A DNA stretch of 64,000 nt, taken from Flavobacterium sp. GTDB lineage: Bacteria > Bacteroidota > Bacteroidia > Flavobacteriales > Flavobacteriaceae. Made by a program: the position numbers and the translations under genes. The DNA lies in contig NZ_JAQSDH010000048.1 in assembly GCF_029945805.1 (NCBI RefSeq), positions 1-64,000 of the forward strand, in the 5' to 3' direction. Each line of letters begins with the position of its first letter. The first letter of the stretch is position 1. Below are positions 9,761 to 19,593 of this stretch, piece by piece. The notes under the pieces were generated by a model, which was not told the DNA's origin, made no database searches, and saw only the letters and a program-made list of their open reading frames with translations.

Positions 9761-10390
9761 TTATTTGCTTAAATTTTCTTCAATTCCTTCTAAAGAACCT
9801 TCTGAAAGAACTAAGTTGTTTGCGTTTAATATCGCATAAGTGCTTAATTCTGAGTTAGTTACTACGCTAGAGGCTTTCAAATTACGTGACGACAAATATA
9901 CATTTTTATTTGAATCGCCCAACACAAACAAAGATTTTTTGTTTTCTAATCCTAAAGCTTTCAAAACGTTAATGAAATTTTTAGTGTTTGGTGTATCAAA
10001 AGTAAAATCTTCTACCACTACTATATTTGATTCTTGTGCTTTAATCGAAAAAGCAGATCTTCTTGCTAATCTCTTTAAACTTTTATTCAATTTGAAAGAA
10101 TAACTTCTTGGACGTGGTCCAAAAACAGTACCTCCACCTTTGAACAAAGGGTTTTTTGCACTACCAGCACGAGCCGTACCAGTACCTTTTTGTTTTTTAA
10201 TCTTACGAGTAGAACCTGCAACTTCAGCTCTTTCTTTAGCTTTGTGCGTTCCTTGTCTTTGATTTGCTAAATATTGTTTAACATCAAGATATACTGCGTG
10301 ATTATTTGGCTCAATTGCGAAAACTGAATCAGAAAGTTGAACTTTTCTTCCAGTTTCTTTTCCGTTGATATCTAAAACTTTTACTTCCAT
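9761..10390 (-). CDS. rplD: 50S ribosomal protein L4 (uL4)
   Basis: L4 lines the exit tunnel; in E. coli it also represses the S10 operon. The 209-residue protein contains the conserved KKQKGTGTARAGSAKNPLFKGGGTVFGPRPRSY loop that reaches into the tunnel (about residues 65-97) and KLNKSLKRLARRSAFS. Its ATG overlaps the rplC stop by one base (TAATG), implying translational coupling. Confidence 0.97.
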   Translation of the reverse strand: MEVKVLDINGKETGRKVQLSDSVFAIEPNNHAVYLDVKQYLANQRQGTHKAKERAEVAGSTRKIKKQKGTGTARAGSAKNPLFKGGGTVFGPRPRSYSFKLNKSLKRLARRSAFSIKAQESNIVVVEDFTFDTPNTKNFINVLKALGLENKKSLFVLGDSNKNVYLSSRNLKASSVVTNSELSTYAILNANNLVLSEGSLEGIEENLSK

Positions 10391-11007
10391 TACTTGTGAA
10401 TGATTACATAAGAGTTTTTACATCCAGGAATAGCTCCTTTAATAACAAGTAGGTTCTTTTCAGCCACTACTTTTAAAACTCTTAGATTTTGTACTTTTAC
10501 ATTATCTCCTCCCATTCTTCCTGCCATACGCATTCCTTTGAATACACGTGATGGATAAGAAGATGCTCCTACAGAACCTGGCGCTCTCAAACGGTTGTGT
10601 TGTCCGTGAGTTGCTTGTCCAACACCACCAAAACCGTGACGTTTAACTACACCTTGGAAACCTTTTCCTTTTGATACACCTTGTACATCAACAAATTCTC
10701 CTTCGCTGAATACTCCTACGGTAACACTGTCACCTAATTTAAAATCACTTTCGAAACCTTGGAATTCAACGACTTTTTTCTTAGCAGAAGTTCCCGCTTT
10801 TTTAAAGTGACCTAAGTCAGCTTTAGTGGCGTGTTTTTCTGTTTTGTCATCGAAACCAAGTTGAAGTGCTTTGTACCCGTCAACCTCAATGGTTCTGACT
10901 TGGGTAACGACACAAGGTCCAGCCTCGATTACTGTACAAGGAATGTTCTTCCCGTTTTCATCGAATAAGCTAGTCATGCCGATTTTTCTTCCTATTAACC
11001 CAGACAT
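10390..11007 (-). CDS. rplC: 50S ribosomal protein L3 (uL3)
   Basis: L3 is an early assembly protein near the peptidyl transferase centre. The 205-residue product starts [20 protein letters not shown] and has [25 protein letters not shown] (about residues 112-137) and the [18 protein letters not shown] block. It is preceded by a 102-nt gap with a terminator-like hairpin, so it may also be the first gene of a separate transcript. Confidence 0.97.
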   Translation of the reverse strand: MSGLIGRKIGMTSLFDENGKNIPCTVIEAGPCVVTQVRTIEVDGYKALQLGFDDKTEKHATKADLGHFKKAGTSAKKKVVEFQGFESDFKLGDSVTVGVFSEGEFVDVQGVSKGKGFQGVVKRHGFGGVGQATHGQHNRLRAPGSVGASSYPSRVFKGMRMAGRMGGDNVKVQNLRVLKVVAEKNLLVIKGAIPGCKNSYVIIHK

Positions 11008-11048
11008 AGTAAACTAATTATTAATTAATAAATTTATTTTTTTTCATT

Positions 11049-11087
11049 TAAAAAAATTAAGCGTCGAATAGAATCCGACACTTAATT
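11049..11087 (-). terminator. Terminator-like hairpin between rpsJ and rplC (attenuator candidate)
   Basis: In the transcribed strand a 12-bp stem forms from arms 11076-11087 and 11055-11066 (one U-G pair) around a 9-nt loop, followed at once by seven T residues (A-run 11050-11056 on the plus strand). This is the shape of a Rho-independent terminator, yet it lies inside the ribosomal superoperon. It may end the str transcript, or act as an attenuator controlling the S10 genes. Confidence 0.6.
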
Positions 11088-11109
11088 CTTATCTTTTATT
11101 CAAGTATAA

Positions 11110-11415
11110 TTATACTTTGATTTCTACTTCAACTCCACTTGGCAATTCAAGTTTCATTAAAGCATCAATAGTTTTCGAAGAAGAACTATAGATGTCTAGT
11201 AATCTTTTGTATGAACTTACTTGGAACTGCTCTCTTGCTTTTTTGTTAACGTGCGGAGAACGCAATACAGTAAATATTTTTTTGTGTGTAGGTAACGGAA
11301 TTGGACCCGTAACAACAGCACCTGTGCTTTTCACAGTTTTTACGATTTTTTCAGCAGATTTATCTACCAACATGTGATCGTAAGATTTCAATTTAATTCT
11401 AATTTTTTGACTCAT
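11110..11415 (-). CDS. rpsJ: 30S ribosomal protein S10 (uS10)
   Basis: S10 is a head protein of the 30S subunit and, as NusE, a transcription antitermination factor. The 101-residue product starts [20 protein letters not shown] and has the [29 protein letters not shown] core, ending [11 protein letters not shown]. It is 11 nt downstream of fusA, so it belongs to the str part of the cluster; a terminator-like hairpin follows. Confidence 0.98.
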   Translation of the reverse strand: MSQKIRIKLKSYDHMLVDKSAEKIVKTVKSTGAVVTGPIPLPTHKKIFTVLRSPHVNKKAREQFQVSSYKRLLDIYSSSSKTIDALMKLELPSGVEVEIKV

Positions 11416-11426
11416 CTTGATAAATA

Positions 11427-13583
11427 TTAGGCGTTACCTTTTGCTTTTTTAATTACTGCTTCTGAAATACTAGAAGGCGTTTCTGCATAGTGAGAGAATT
11501 CCATTGTTGAAGTCGCTCTACCTGATGACAATGTTCTTAATGTAGTAACATAACCAAACATTTCAGATAACGGCACATCAGCCTTGATAGTTTTAGCTCC
11601 GTTTCTGTCGCCCATATCATTAACCTGACCTCTACGACGGTTGATATCACCCACGATATCTCCCATGTTTTCTTCAGGAGTAATAACTTCCATTTTCATG
11701 ATAGGTTCAAGAATTACAGCACCAGCAGCTTTAGCAACTTCTCTGTAGCCCATTCTTGCAGCTAATTCGAAAGAAAGCGCATCAGAATCCACAGGGTGGA
11801 AAGATCCATCCGTTAAAGTTACTTTCAAACTATCCACTTGATATCCTGCTAATGGACCTGCTTTCATTGCTTCTCTAAAACCTTTTTCTACAGATGGAAT
11901 ATATTCCTTAGGAACGTTACCCCCTTTTACTGCATTGATAAATTGTAATCCATTTGGAATTTTACCATCAACTTCATCAGCTGGTTCCAAAGTAAATACG
12001 ATATCACCGAATTTACCACGTCCACCTGATTGTTTTTTGTACGTTTCTCTATGAGTTGCAGATTTTGTAAAAGCTTCTTTGTATTCAACTTGAGGTTCCC
12101 CTTGGTTCACCTCAACTTTGAACTCTCTTCTCATACGATCTACAAGGATGTCTAAGTGCAACTCACCCATACCTGAAATAATCGTTTGACCCGAAGCTTC
12201 ATCTGTTCTTACTGTAAATGTTGGATCTTCTTCAGCTAATTTTGCTAAAGCCATACCCATTTTATCAACATCAACTTTAGTTTTTGGCTCGATAGCGATA
12301 CCAATTACTGGAGCTGGGAATTTCATTGACTCAAGAATTATTGGGTGTTTTTCATCACACATTGTATCTCCAGTCTTAATATCTTTAAATCCAACTGCCG
12401 CTCCAATATCACCTGCCTCAATATAATCGATTGGGTTTTGTTTATTAGCATGCATTTGGTAGATACGAGAAATTCTTTCCTTGTTTCCTGAACGTGTGTT
12501 CAAGATATACGAACCTGCATCTAAACGGCCTGAATATGCACGGAAGAAAGCTAAACGACCAACATAAGGATCAGTAGCAATTTTAAATGCAAGAGCTGCG
12601 AACGGCTCTTTTACATCAGGACGACGTAAGATTTTAGTTTGGTCTTCTTCAAGTAAATCAGCATCATCAGGATGAATTCCTTCAATACCTTCTTTATCTA
12701 AAGGAGATGGTAAATATTTACAAACCGCATCCAACATAAATTGAACACCTTTGTTTTTGAATGAAGATCCAGCAATCATTGGGATAATAGCCATATCCAT
12801 AGTAGCTGCTCTAAGCGCTTTATTGATTTCTTCCTCAGTAATAGAGTTTTCATCTTCCATGAATTTCTCCAAAAGGTTTTCATCATAGTCAGCAACAGCT
12901 TCGATTAGGATAGATCTGTATTCTTTTACTTCAGCAATCATATCAGCAGGAATAGGCACAATATCAAAAGTTGCTCCTAAAGTCTCATCATGCCATACGA
13001 TAGCTTGGTTTTTTACTAAATCAACTACACCTTTGAAATCATTTTCTTCACCAATTGGCAAAGTGATTGCAACGGCATTTGATTTCAACATGTCTCTAAC
13101 TTGCTGACATACCATCAAGAAGTTAGAACCTTGTCTGTCCATTTTATTAACAAATCCCATACGTGGAACTTTATATTGATCAGCCAATCTCCAGTTAGTT
13201 TCTGATTGTGGCTCAACGCCATCAACAGCAGAAAATAAGAAAACTAAACCATCCAATACACGTAGTGAACGGTTTACCTCTACGGTAAAGTCAACGTGTC
13301 CTGGAGTATCAATAATATTAAAATGGTACGATTGTGATTCCGGTAATGGCTTACCTTGTTCCGTTGGAAAACTCCATTCACAAGTTGTAGCAGCAGAAGT
13401 AATCGTGATGCCTCTTTCCTGCTCTTGCGCCATCCAGTCCATTGTTGCAGCACCATCATGTACTTCACCAATTTTGTGTGATTTTCCAGTATAGAATAAT
13501 ATACGCTCAGTTGTTGTTGTTTTACCAGCATCAATATGAGCAGCAATTCCAATATTTCTTGTAAGTTTTAGATCTCTAGCCAT
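11427..13583 (-). CDS. fusA: Elongation factor G
   Basis: EF-G is the GTPase that drives ribosomal translocation. The 718-residue product has all five domains: the G domain with the P-loop [17 protein letters not shown] (about residues 14-30), the DTPGHVDF G3 motif, and the [11 protein letters not shown]4 motif; domain II near residue 330; and domain IV/V ending [14 protein letters not shown]. Length is typical of an EF-G1-type factor. It lies between rpsG (10 nt) and rpsJ (11 nt); tuf, which follows fusA in many bacteria, is not here. Confidence 0.98.
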   Translation of the reverse strand: MARDLKLTRNIGIAAHIDAGKTTTTERILFYTGKSHKIGEVHDGAATMDWMAQEQERGITITSAATTCEWSFPTEQGKPLPESQSYHFNIIDTPGHVDFTVEVNRSLRVLDGLVFLFSAVDGVEPQSETNWRLADQYKVPRMGFVNKMDRQGSNFLMVCQQVRDMLKSNAVAITLPIGEENDFKGVVDLVKNQAIVWHDETLGATFDIVPIPADMIAEVKEYRSILIEAVADYDENLLEKFMEDENSITEEEINKALRAATMDMAIIPMIAGSSFKNKGVQFMLDAVCKYLPSPLDKEGIEGIHPDDADLLEEDQTKILRRPDVKEPFAALAFKIATDPYVGRLAFFRAYSGRLDAGSYILNTRSGNKERISRIYQMHANKQNPIDYIEAGDIGAAVGFKDIKTGDTMCDEKHPIILESMKFPAPVIGIAIEPKTKVDVDKMGMALAKLAEEDPTFTVRTDEASGQTIISGMGELHLDILVDRMRREFKVEVNQGEPQVEYKEAFTKSATHRETYKKQSGGRGKFGDIVFTLEPADEVDGKIPNGLQFINAVKGGNVPKEYIPSVEKGFREAMKAGPLAGYQVDSLKVTLTDGSFHPVDSDALSFELAARMGYREVAKAAGAVILEPIMKMEVITPEENMGDIVGDINRRRGQVNDMGDRNGAKTIKADVPLSEMFGYVTTLRTLSSGRATSTMEFSHYAETPSSISEAVIKKAKGNA

Positions 13584-13593
13584 TTCTTAAATA

Positions 13594-14070
13594 TTAAAAT
13601 CTAAAGTGAGAGAATGCTTTATTTGCTTCTGCCATTTTGTGAGTATCCATTCTCTTTTTAACAGCAGCACCTTCTTCTTTAGCCGCAGCTAAGATTTCAG
13701 AAGCTAATTTTCCTGACATCGATTTCTCGTTTCTTCTACGCGCATAAAGTATCATCCACTTCATGGCCATAGAAATTTTTCTGTCTGGACGAATTTGCAT
13801 TGGGATTTGGAATGTAGCTCCACCAACTCTACGACTACGTACTTCTACGTGAGGCATAACGTTTGTTAAAGCATCTTTCCAAACTTCTAATGACGATTTT
13901 TCATCATTGTTCTTTTTTGTTTCTACGATTTCCATTGCATCATAGAATACTTTGAAAGCTGTTGATTTCTTACCATCCCACATCAAGTTGTTCACGAAAC
14001 GCGTTACTAACTGATCGTTAAATTTAGGATCTGGTAAAAGTGGTCTTTTCTTTGCCGCTCTTTTTCTCAT
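13594..14070 (-). CDS. rpsG: 30S ribosomal protein S7 (uS7)
   Basis: S7 initiates assembly of the 30S head and lines the E site. The 158-residue protein starts [36 protein letters not shown] and contains [24 protein letters not shown], the conserved RNA-binding region, and ends [14 protein letters not shown]. It lies 61 nt after rpsL and 10 nt before fusA. Confidence 0.98.
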   Translation of the reverse strand: MRKRAAKKRPLLPDPKFNDQLVTRFVNNLMWDGKKSTAFKVFYDAMEIVETKKNNDEKSSLEVWKDALTNVMPHVEVRSRRVGGATFQIPMQIRPDRKISMAMKWMILYARRRNEKSMSGKLASEILAAAKEEGAAVKKRMDTHKMAEANKAFSHFRF

Positions 14071-14131
14071 TTCTTCGTTTTTTTGTTACTGTTTCTAATT
14101 CTTCAATTAGTAACTAATAACTAGTTTAGAT

Positions 14132-14515
14132 TTACTTTTTTGCTTCTTTTGGACGTTTTGCACCGTACTTAGAACGACGTTGCGTTCTTCCTGCTACACC
14201 TGAAGTATCAAGCGCACCACGAACAATGTGGTATCTAACTCCTGGTAAATCTTTTACTCTTCCGCCTCGCACTAATACTATCGAGTGCTCTTGTAGATTG
14301 TGTCCTTCTCCTGGGATGTAAGCATTCACTTCATTTCCATTAGTCAAACGTACACGCGCAACTTTACGCATTGCAGAGTTTGGTTTTTTTGGAGTAGTAG
14401 TGTAAACACGCGTACAAACACCTCTTCTTTGAGGACAAGAATCTAAAGCAACCGATTTACTCTTCTTAGTGATCTGAGTTCTTCCTGTTCTTACTAATTG
14501 TTGAATTGTTGGCAT
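14132..14515 (-). CDS. rpsL: 30S ribosomal protein S12 (uS12)
   Basis: S12 is at the decoding centre. The 127-residue product has [21 protein letters not shown] and [21 protein letters not shown]. The two lysines where streptomycin-resistance changes usually occur (in TPKKPNS and in RVKDLPG) are both present, so the allele looks wild type at those points. It is the first gene of the superoperon, with a strong promoter 55-85 nt upstream of its ATG. Confidence 0.98.
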
Positions 14516-14569
14516 AATTAAATACTAATTTTTCTTTTATTTATTAAATTCCCGCTTTTTTAGGGGTTG

Positions 14570-14600
14570 CAAATGTAGTAATTAATTTCAATGAAACAAA
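14570..14600 (-). promoter_or_regulatory. Bacteroidota-type promoter of rpsL superoperon
   Basis: On the minus strand TTTG (14597-14600) is followed by a 19-nt spacer and TACATTTG (14570-14577), an exact match to the Bacteroidota primary sigma consensus TTTG-N19-TAnnTTTG. Transcription should start near 14565, leaving a leader of about 50 nt before rpsL. It divides the divergent intergenic region from the Omp85-like gene. Confidence 0.85.
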
Positions 14601-14769
14601 CCCTAGTTAATTAATTTTTTCATCAATTAATTATTTGTCTATTAATGGAATAAAGAATCGCGATACAGTTGCCATTGTATTTAAAAATCAAAGTCCAGAA
14701 AATGGCTATTTCAAGCAAATAATTTTTAGATTAGATTAACTACAATAAAAACAGATTTTTTGCGTTATT

Positions 14770-16458
14770 TTGAAGCAAACTGTCAACAATTTGAAAAAGA
14801 TAGCCTTACTTTTTTTATTAATTTCAATCTCGTGGACTATTACTGCGCAGGAATTTCAGTTGAAAATTATTGGGCAAACCGATGACGAAATCAAAATTAT
14901 TGACAGTATTGGTTACCTTTCAAAACACAAAAACACAAAATCCATCATTGACGAAAATGGTTTATTCTATGAAAAACTCATTCGAAAAGGCTATACCGAA
15001 AGTCAGTTTCTTGAAAATTTCAAAACCAATGATTCTACTTTCGCATTCCGATATAGTATTGGCAAAAAAGTAAATTTTATACATATATATATAGGTGAAG
15101 ATTTTCAAGAGAACCTAAGTAGCTTGTACAATTTAAAGAATGACACGCTAGTTCTTCCTTATGATGAAAGTGAAGCATTTCTTAATCTCACTTTAAAAAA
15201 ACTAGAATACAATGGGTTTTCAATGGCGAAAGTAAAGCTTGTCAATATCCAGCCAACAAGAGATTTTTTAAAAGCAGATTTATCGGTGACTAAAGAATTA
15301 AAAAGGCAAGTGAATGATATCGTAATTAATGGTTATGATAAATTTCCTATCGGACACAAAAAAAATATAATCCGATTGTATCGCAATAAAGTCTTCAACC
15401 AAAAAAACCTTGACAAACTCTACAATGATTTTGAAAAATTTCGTTTTGTGAAACAAAGTAAGTATCCCGAAATTCTTTTCACCAAAGACTCTACCAAAAT
15501 TTATGTTTATTTAGAAAAAATAAAACCCAACACTTTTGACGGATATGTTGGTTTCACGAATGATGAAAACAAAAAAGTAATTTTCAGTGGTTATGTAGAT
15601 TTGGTTCTGAACAACATTTTAAATTCAGGTGAAAAATTGGCGCTTTATTGGAAAAGTGACGGGCAGGATCAAAAGACATTCAATCTTGGAGTTGAACTGC
15701 CGTATATTTTTAAAAGTCCAATTGGCTTAAAAGCTGAACTCAACATTTTCAAACAAGACAGTACGTTCCAAAACACAAAAACTGCAATAGATTTAGGTTA
15801 TTATTTTAATTATAACACGCGATTGTATTTAGGATATCAAGCTACAGAATCTAGCGACATTCAAAATGCAAACACTTCTACTTTAAGTGATTTTAATAAT
15901 TCCTTTATCACAACTTCATTAGAATTTACTGATTTTAAAAATGACGATTTTCTTTTTCCACAGAAAACCTATTTTGAGCTAAAATTTGGAACTGGAAAAC
16001 GAGATTCCAAGTTAGTATCGGACAACCAATTTTTCGGAAGCCTTTTATTAAAACACAATCTCTATTTGAACGACAACAATATTGTGAATATAAAATCTCA
16101 GAATTTCTATCTCCAAAGTGGCAACTATATTGTTAACGAATTGCAGCGTTTTGGAGGAATCAATTCTATTCGTGGTTTTAATGAAAATAGCCTTCAGGGA
16201 AATTTATTCGGATCCATACTCACTGAATACCGCTATATCTTATCTTCCAGCTTATATATTCACAGCATTATCGATTACGGATATCTTCAGGATAAGACTT
16301 CCAACAGCAATCAAAACCTTCTCGGACTGGGCTTTGGGTTTGGTTTATTGACAAAAAATGGATTATTTAATATTGTTTATGCCAATGGAAGCACCAATGA
16401 ACAAGCTATAAAACTCTCTAATTCAATTGTTCATATTAGTTTTAAAGCTAGTTTTTAG
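14770..16458 (+). CDS. Omp85-family outer-membrane protein (BamA/TamA-like), TTG start
   Basis: The 562-residue product has an N-terminal signal peptide (hydrophobic core ALLFLLISISWTI, cleavage after ITAQ), a periplasmic part of about 270 residues with POTRA-like stretches (for example VNDIVINGYDKFPIGHKKNIIR), and a C-terminal beta-barrel. The barrel has the diagnostic GGINSIRGF motif near residue 459, the conserved R of the Omp85 lid loop, and ends in an aromatic residue (SFKASF). No ATG fits the signal peptide; the start must be TTG at 14770 or a nearby non-ATG codon. It is shorter than BamA and may assemble or translocate a substrate, or be a lipid/surface antigen type homologue. It precedes the SusC gene by 96 nt. 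Confidence 0.8.
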   Translation: MKQTVNNLKKIALLFLLISISWTITAQEFQLKIIGQTDDEIKIIDSIGYLSKHKNTKSIIDENGLFYEKLIRKGYTESQFLENFKTNDSTFAFRYSIGKKVNFIHIYIGEDFQENLSSLYNLKNDTLVLPYDESEAFLNLTLKKLEYNGFSMAKVKLVNIQPTRDFLKADLSVTKELKRQVNDIVINGYDKFPIGHKKNIIRLYRNKVFNQKNLDKLYNDFEKFRFVKQSKYPEILFTKDSTKIYVYLEKIKPNTFDGYVGFTNDENKKVIFSGYVDLVLNNILNSGEKLALYWKSDGQDQKTFNLGVELPYIFKSPIGLKAELNIFKQDSTFQNTKTAIDLGYYFNYNTRLYLGYQATESSDIQNANTSTLSDFNNSFITTSLEFTDFKNDDFLFPQKTYFELKFGTGKRDSKLVSDNQFFGSLLLKHNLYLNDNNIVNIKSQNFYLQSGNYIVNELQRFGGINSIRGFNENSLQGNLFGSILTEYRYILSSSLYIHSIIDYGYLQDKTSNSNQNLLGLGFGFGLLTKNGLFNIVYANGSTNEQAIKLSNSIVHISFKASF

Positions 16459-16471
16459 CACTTTAAAAACT
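16450..16471 (+). other. Inverted repeat around the stop of the Omp85-like gene
   Basis: An 8-bp inverted repeat (arms 16450-16457 and 16464-16471, 6-nt loop) overlaps the stop codon. No T-run follows, so it is at best a weak terminator between the Omp85-like gene and susC. Confidence 0.3.
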
Positions 16472-16554
16472 TTAACAGCTATAATTTAACATTTATTTAG
16501 GAATTTCCATAATTTTATTAGAATTTTGGTTTACTAATTATAACCAAATAAATA

Positions 16555-19500
16555 ATGAAAACAAAGTTAAACGGATTCTTAACGCTCTTTCTAGCGCTGT
16601 TAGTACAGATTTCTTTTGCACAAGAACGAATGGTTACCGGAACTGTTACTGATGTCAGTAATCAACCGCTACCTGGAGTAAATGTTTTAGTAAAAGGTAC
16701 TCAAACCGGAACTCAAACCGATTTTGATGGAAAATTTTCTATTAAAGTGACTCCAACAGCAACATTAGTTTTCAATTTTATCTCGATGAAATCGCAAGAA
16801 CTTGTAGCGGCTGCTACTACAATCAATGTGAAAATGCAGGATGATTCCATTGAGCTTGAAGGTGTTGTGATAACAGCATTGGGAATTAAAAGAAAGCCCG
16901 ATGAAATCACAACAGCGACACAAGTCGTGAAATCAGACGAATTGAATCAGGCAAAAGCTGTAAATGCAGCTGTCGGTTTGGTTGGTAAAGTATCTGGTTT
17001 GCAGATCAATACTATAAACAATGGTGTTAATCCAGATACCAGAATTCAGTTAAGAGGTTTCAGATCCATTACCGGAGACAACGAGGCATTGATTGTAATT
17101 AATGGTGTAATCTCTACTTCTGGAGCATTTACCGAATTAAACCCTGAAATAATTGAATCTATCAACGTTATGAAAGGTGCAAATGGAGCCGCACTTTATG
17201 GATCGAGAGGTTCTAATGGTGTAATTATAGTAACCACAAAAAAAGGAACGAAAGATGCTGAAAAATTCAAAATCGCTCTTAATACTACGTTCACTGTAGA
17301 AGAAGCCTCAATGTTTCCAAAATTACAAAGTAGATTTGGACAAGGATATCAGGGAGCGCAGGATTTTACAGAAAACACGAGTTGGGGTGCTGAATTAGAT
17401 GGTTCATTACAACCAACGGGTTTAGATCAAATGTTGCTTCCTTATTCGTTTGTTAAAAATAACTACAAACCATTCTTTACAGATGGAACTACCATTTTAA
17501 ACTCTGTTGCGATATCAAGCGGAGATGAAAATGGATACATCAACTTTACTTTGGGGAACCAAAAAACAGAAGGTATCATTCCTGGTGATAAATTCACTAA
17601 AAACAACTTCTATATTAGTGCTGGAAAAACTGCAGGAAAATGGAGTGTGAATGCAAATGCAAGATACACAACAAGCAATCAAAGTACAGCAGGTGGAATT
17701 GAAGGCTCTGTTTACAACTCTTTAACGCAATCACCAGTTAACGTTCCGGTTGAACTTTTTAGCAATCCTGACAACGCAACCCACTGGACATATTGGGAAT
17801 TAAGTCCTTATTGGAGACTGAAAAATGAAAGAATCAATACTAAAGGTCAAACTTTTGAGGGTGTTGGTGATTTAAACTATACATTTAATAAAAACATCAG
17901 CGCTACTTACAGAGCAAGTTACAGAAGTACTTCTTTTAACAATGTTGAATTCTTTAACGGGTATCAAACAGACATCGTTTATTGGGATTCTCCTTTTGAT
18001 TACGTTTCATCGTATGAAGTAGGAAATACCAATTCAAGATCAATTTATGCCGATTTCCTTTTAAACTTCGATTATGAACTAACCAAGAATGTATCCTTTA
18101 AAGCCAATGTTGGTAATAACATTACAAACATTGAACTTAATTCATTATCAGTTAAAGGAGAAAAATTGGTAATCCCAGGATTGTATAATATTTCTAACAT
18201 AACTGGAAATGCTTTGCCAAAAGATTTTAAATCACAACAAAGAGGTGTAGCTTACTTTGCTAATGTGGATTTAGGTTTTAAAGATTATTTATTTGCAAAT
18301 ATGACTGCAAGACATGAGCAAAGTTCGGTGATTCCTAATAGTTATTTTTACTACAGTGGTGGTTTGTCTTTCATTCCAACAAAAGCTTTTCCGGAATTTG
18401 GAGGAAATGTACTAACGCATGCTAAAGTTTCTGCCAGTTATGTAAAAGTAGGTAATACTGTTGTGGATCCGTACGATATCAATGATCGTTTTGTAAGTGC
18501 AACTTCTGCCGGATTCCCTTACTTAATCAACAGTTTTGTTCAGAATACAGAAATTGCTGACGCACAGCTAACTCCTGAATTTAATAATTCTGTCGAATTG
18601 AATATGAATCTTGAATTCTACAAAAGGAGAATTACCTTTGATGCAAGTTACTATACTTCTAAAAATACAGACCAGATTATTAAAACATCACCATCCACAG
18701 CTTCAGGAGCAGATTTGGCTACTATAAATGTTGGAGAAACGGTTTCAAGCGGGTTAGAATTGGATTTGGGTTTAACACCTGTTAAAACAGAAGATTTCAC
18801 TTGGGATTTGAGATTTGGTTATAGTGCTCCAAAAACAGAAGTTAAAAAAGTAACGGATTCTTCTGATCAGATTGCCGTCGGAGATTACCTTGGAACTGCA
18901 GGTATTGCTGCAATAGCTGGAGAACAATTTCCGATGCTTGTAGGAACAGGTTACCAAAGAGACGACAACGGAAACGTTATCATTGATGCTACCACAGGCG
19001 ATCCTTTAAAAGCTACAAATGTAAAATTAGGAAAAACAACTCCTGATTATATCTTAGGATTTACAACCAACATCAGATACAAAAACTTAAAGCTTACTGG
19101 AGTTTTTGACTATAGAACAGGTCATAAATTTTATGCAGGTGTTAAAGAAGGTTTGATTCAAAACGGAACCGATATTGTAACGGCACAAAACGGTAGAGAA
19201 CCTTTTATTTTCCCTAACTCTGTAATTGAAACCGCACCTGGTGTTTATTCAGACAACACAAGTATTACAACTTCTGGTGGACAGGATTACTTTACTGGAA
19301 TTTATAGAGAAATTGATGAAAATTTTGTTTTGGATGCTACGGCGTTCAAATGTAGAGAGATTGCTCTTTCTTACAGCTTCTCTCAAAAAGTATTGAAAAA
19401 TTTACACATTGAAGGTCTGTCAATTGGATTGAATGCAAGAAACGTGTTCATGATACTTCCAAAGTCAAACAGAAATTACACCGACCCTGAATTCTCGTTT

Positions 19501-19587
19501 ACAACAGGAAACAACGTTGGTTTAAGTACTGGTGCTCAGGCTCCCCCAACAAGAACTTATGGTTTCAACATCAATGTATCGTTTTAA
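16555..19587 (+). CDS. SusC/RagA-family TonB-linked outer-membrane transporter
   Basis: The 1010-residue protein is a TonB-dependent importer that works with a SusD-type lid lipoprotein. After a signal peptide (cleavage after ISFAQ, about residue 22) it has a carboxypeptidase-like regulatory domain (VTGTVTDVSNQPLPGVNVLVKG, about residues 27-100), a TonB box region around VVITALGIKRKPDE, a plug domain (about 120-230, with GFRSITGDNEALIVINGV and GSRGSNGVIIVTTKKG) and a 22-strand barrel ending in F. The KGT-rich and GSRGSNGVI motifs are SusC-specific. It is followed after 6 nt by the SusD partner. No sugar hydrolase is nearby, so the substrate is unknown; peptide, glycan or other ligand are all possible. 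Confidence 0.95.
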   Translation: MKTKLNGFLTLFLALLVQISFAQERMVTGTVTDVSNQPLPGVNVLVKGTQTGTQTDFDGKFSIKVTPTATLVFNFISMKSQELVAAATTINVKMQDDSIELEGVVITALGIKRKPDEITTATQVVKSDELNQAKAVNAAVGLVGKVSGLQINTINNGVNPDTRIQLRGFRSITGDNEALIVINGVISTSGAFTELNPEIIESINVMKGANGAALYGSRGSNGVIIVTTKKGTKDAEKFKIALNTTFTVEEASMFPKLQSRFGQGYQGAQDFTENTSWGAELDGSLQPTGLDQMLLPYSFVKNNYKPFFTDGTTILNSVAISSGDENGYINFTLGNQKTEGIIPGDKFTKNNFYISAGKTAGKWSVNANARYTTSNQSTAGGIEGSVYNSLTQSPVNVPVELFSNPDNATHWTYWELSPYWRLKNERINTKGQTFEGVGDLNYTFNKNISATYRASYRSTSFNNVEFFNGYQTDIVYWDSPFDYVSSYEVGNTNSRSIYADFLLNFDYELTKNVSFKANVGNNITNIELNSLSVKGEKLVIPGLYNISNITGNALPKDFKSQQRGVAYFANVDLGFKDYLFANMTARHEQSSVIPNSYFYYSGGLSFIPTKAFPEFGGNVLTHAKVSASYVKVGNTVVDPYDINDRFVSATSAGFPYLINSFVQNTEIADAQLTPEFNNSVELNMNLEFYKRRITFDASYYTSKNTDQIIKTSPSTASGADLATINVGETVSSGLELDLGLTPVKTEDFTWDLRFGYSAPKTEVKKVTDSSDQIAVGDYLGTAGIAAIAGEQFPMLVGTGYQRDDNGNVIIDATTGDPLKATNVKLGKTTPDYILGFTTNIRYKNLKLTGVFDYRTGHKFYAGVKEGLIQNGTDIVTAQNGREPFIFPNSVIETAPGVYSDNTSITTSGGQDYFTGIYREIDENFVLDATAFKCREIALSYSFSQKVLKNLHIEGLSIGLNARNVFMILPKSNRNYTDPEFSFTTGNNVGLSTGAQAPPTRTYGFNINVSF

Positions 19588-19593
19588 AAAAAT

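Noticed and set aside
14132..14515. Streptomycin-resistance change in S12
   Set aside because: Both lysines usually involved are present, so nothing suggests resistance.
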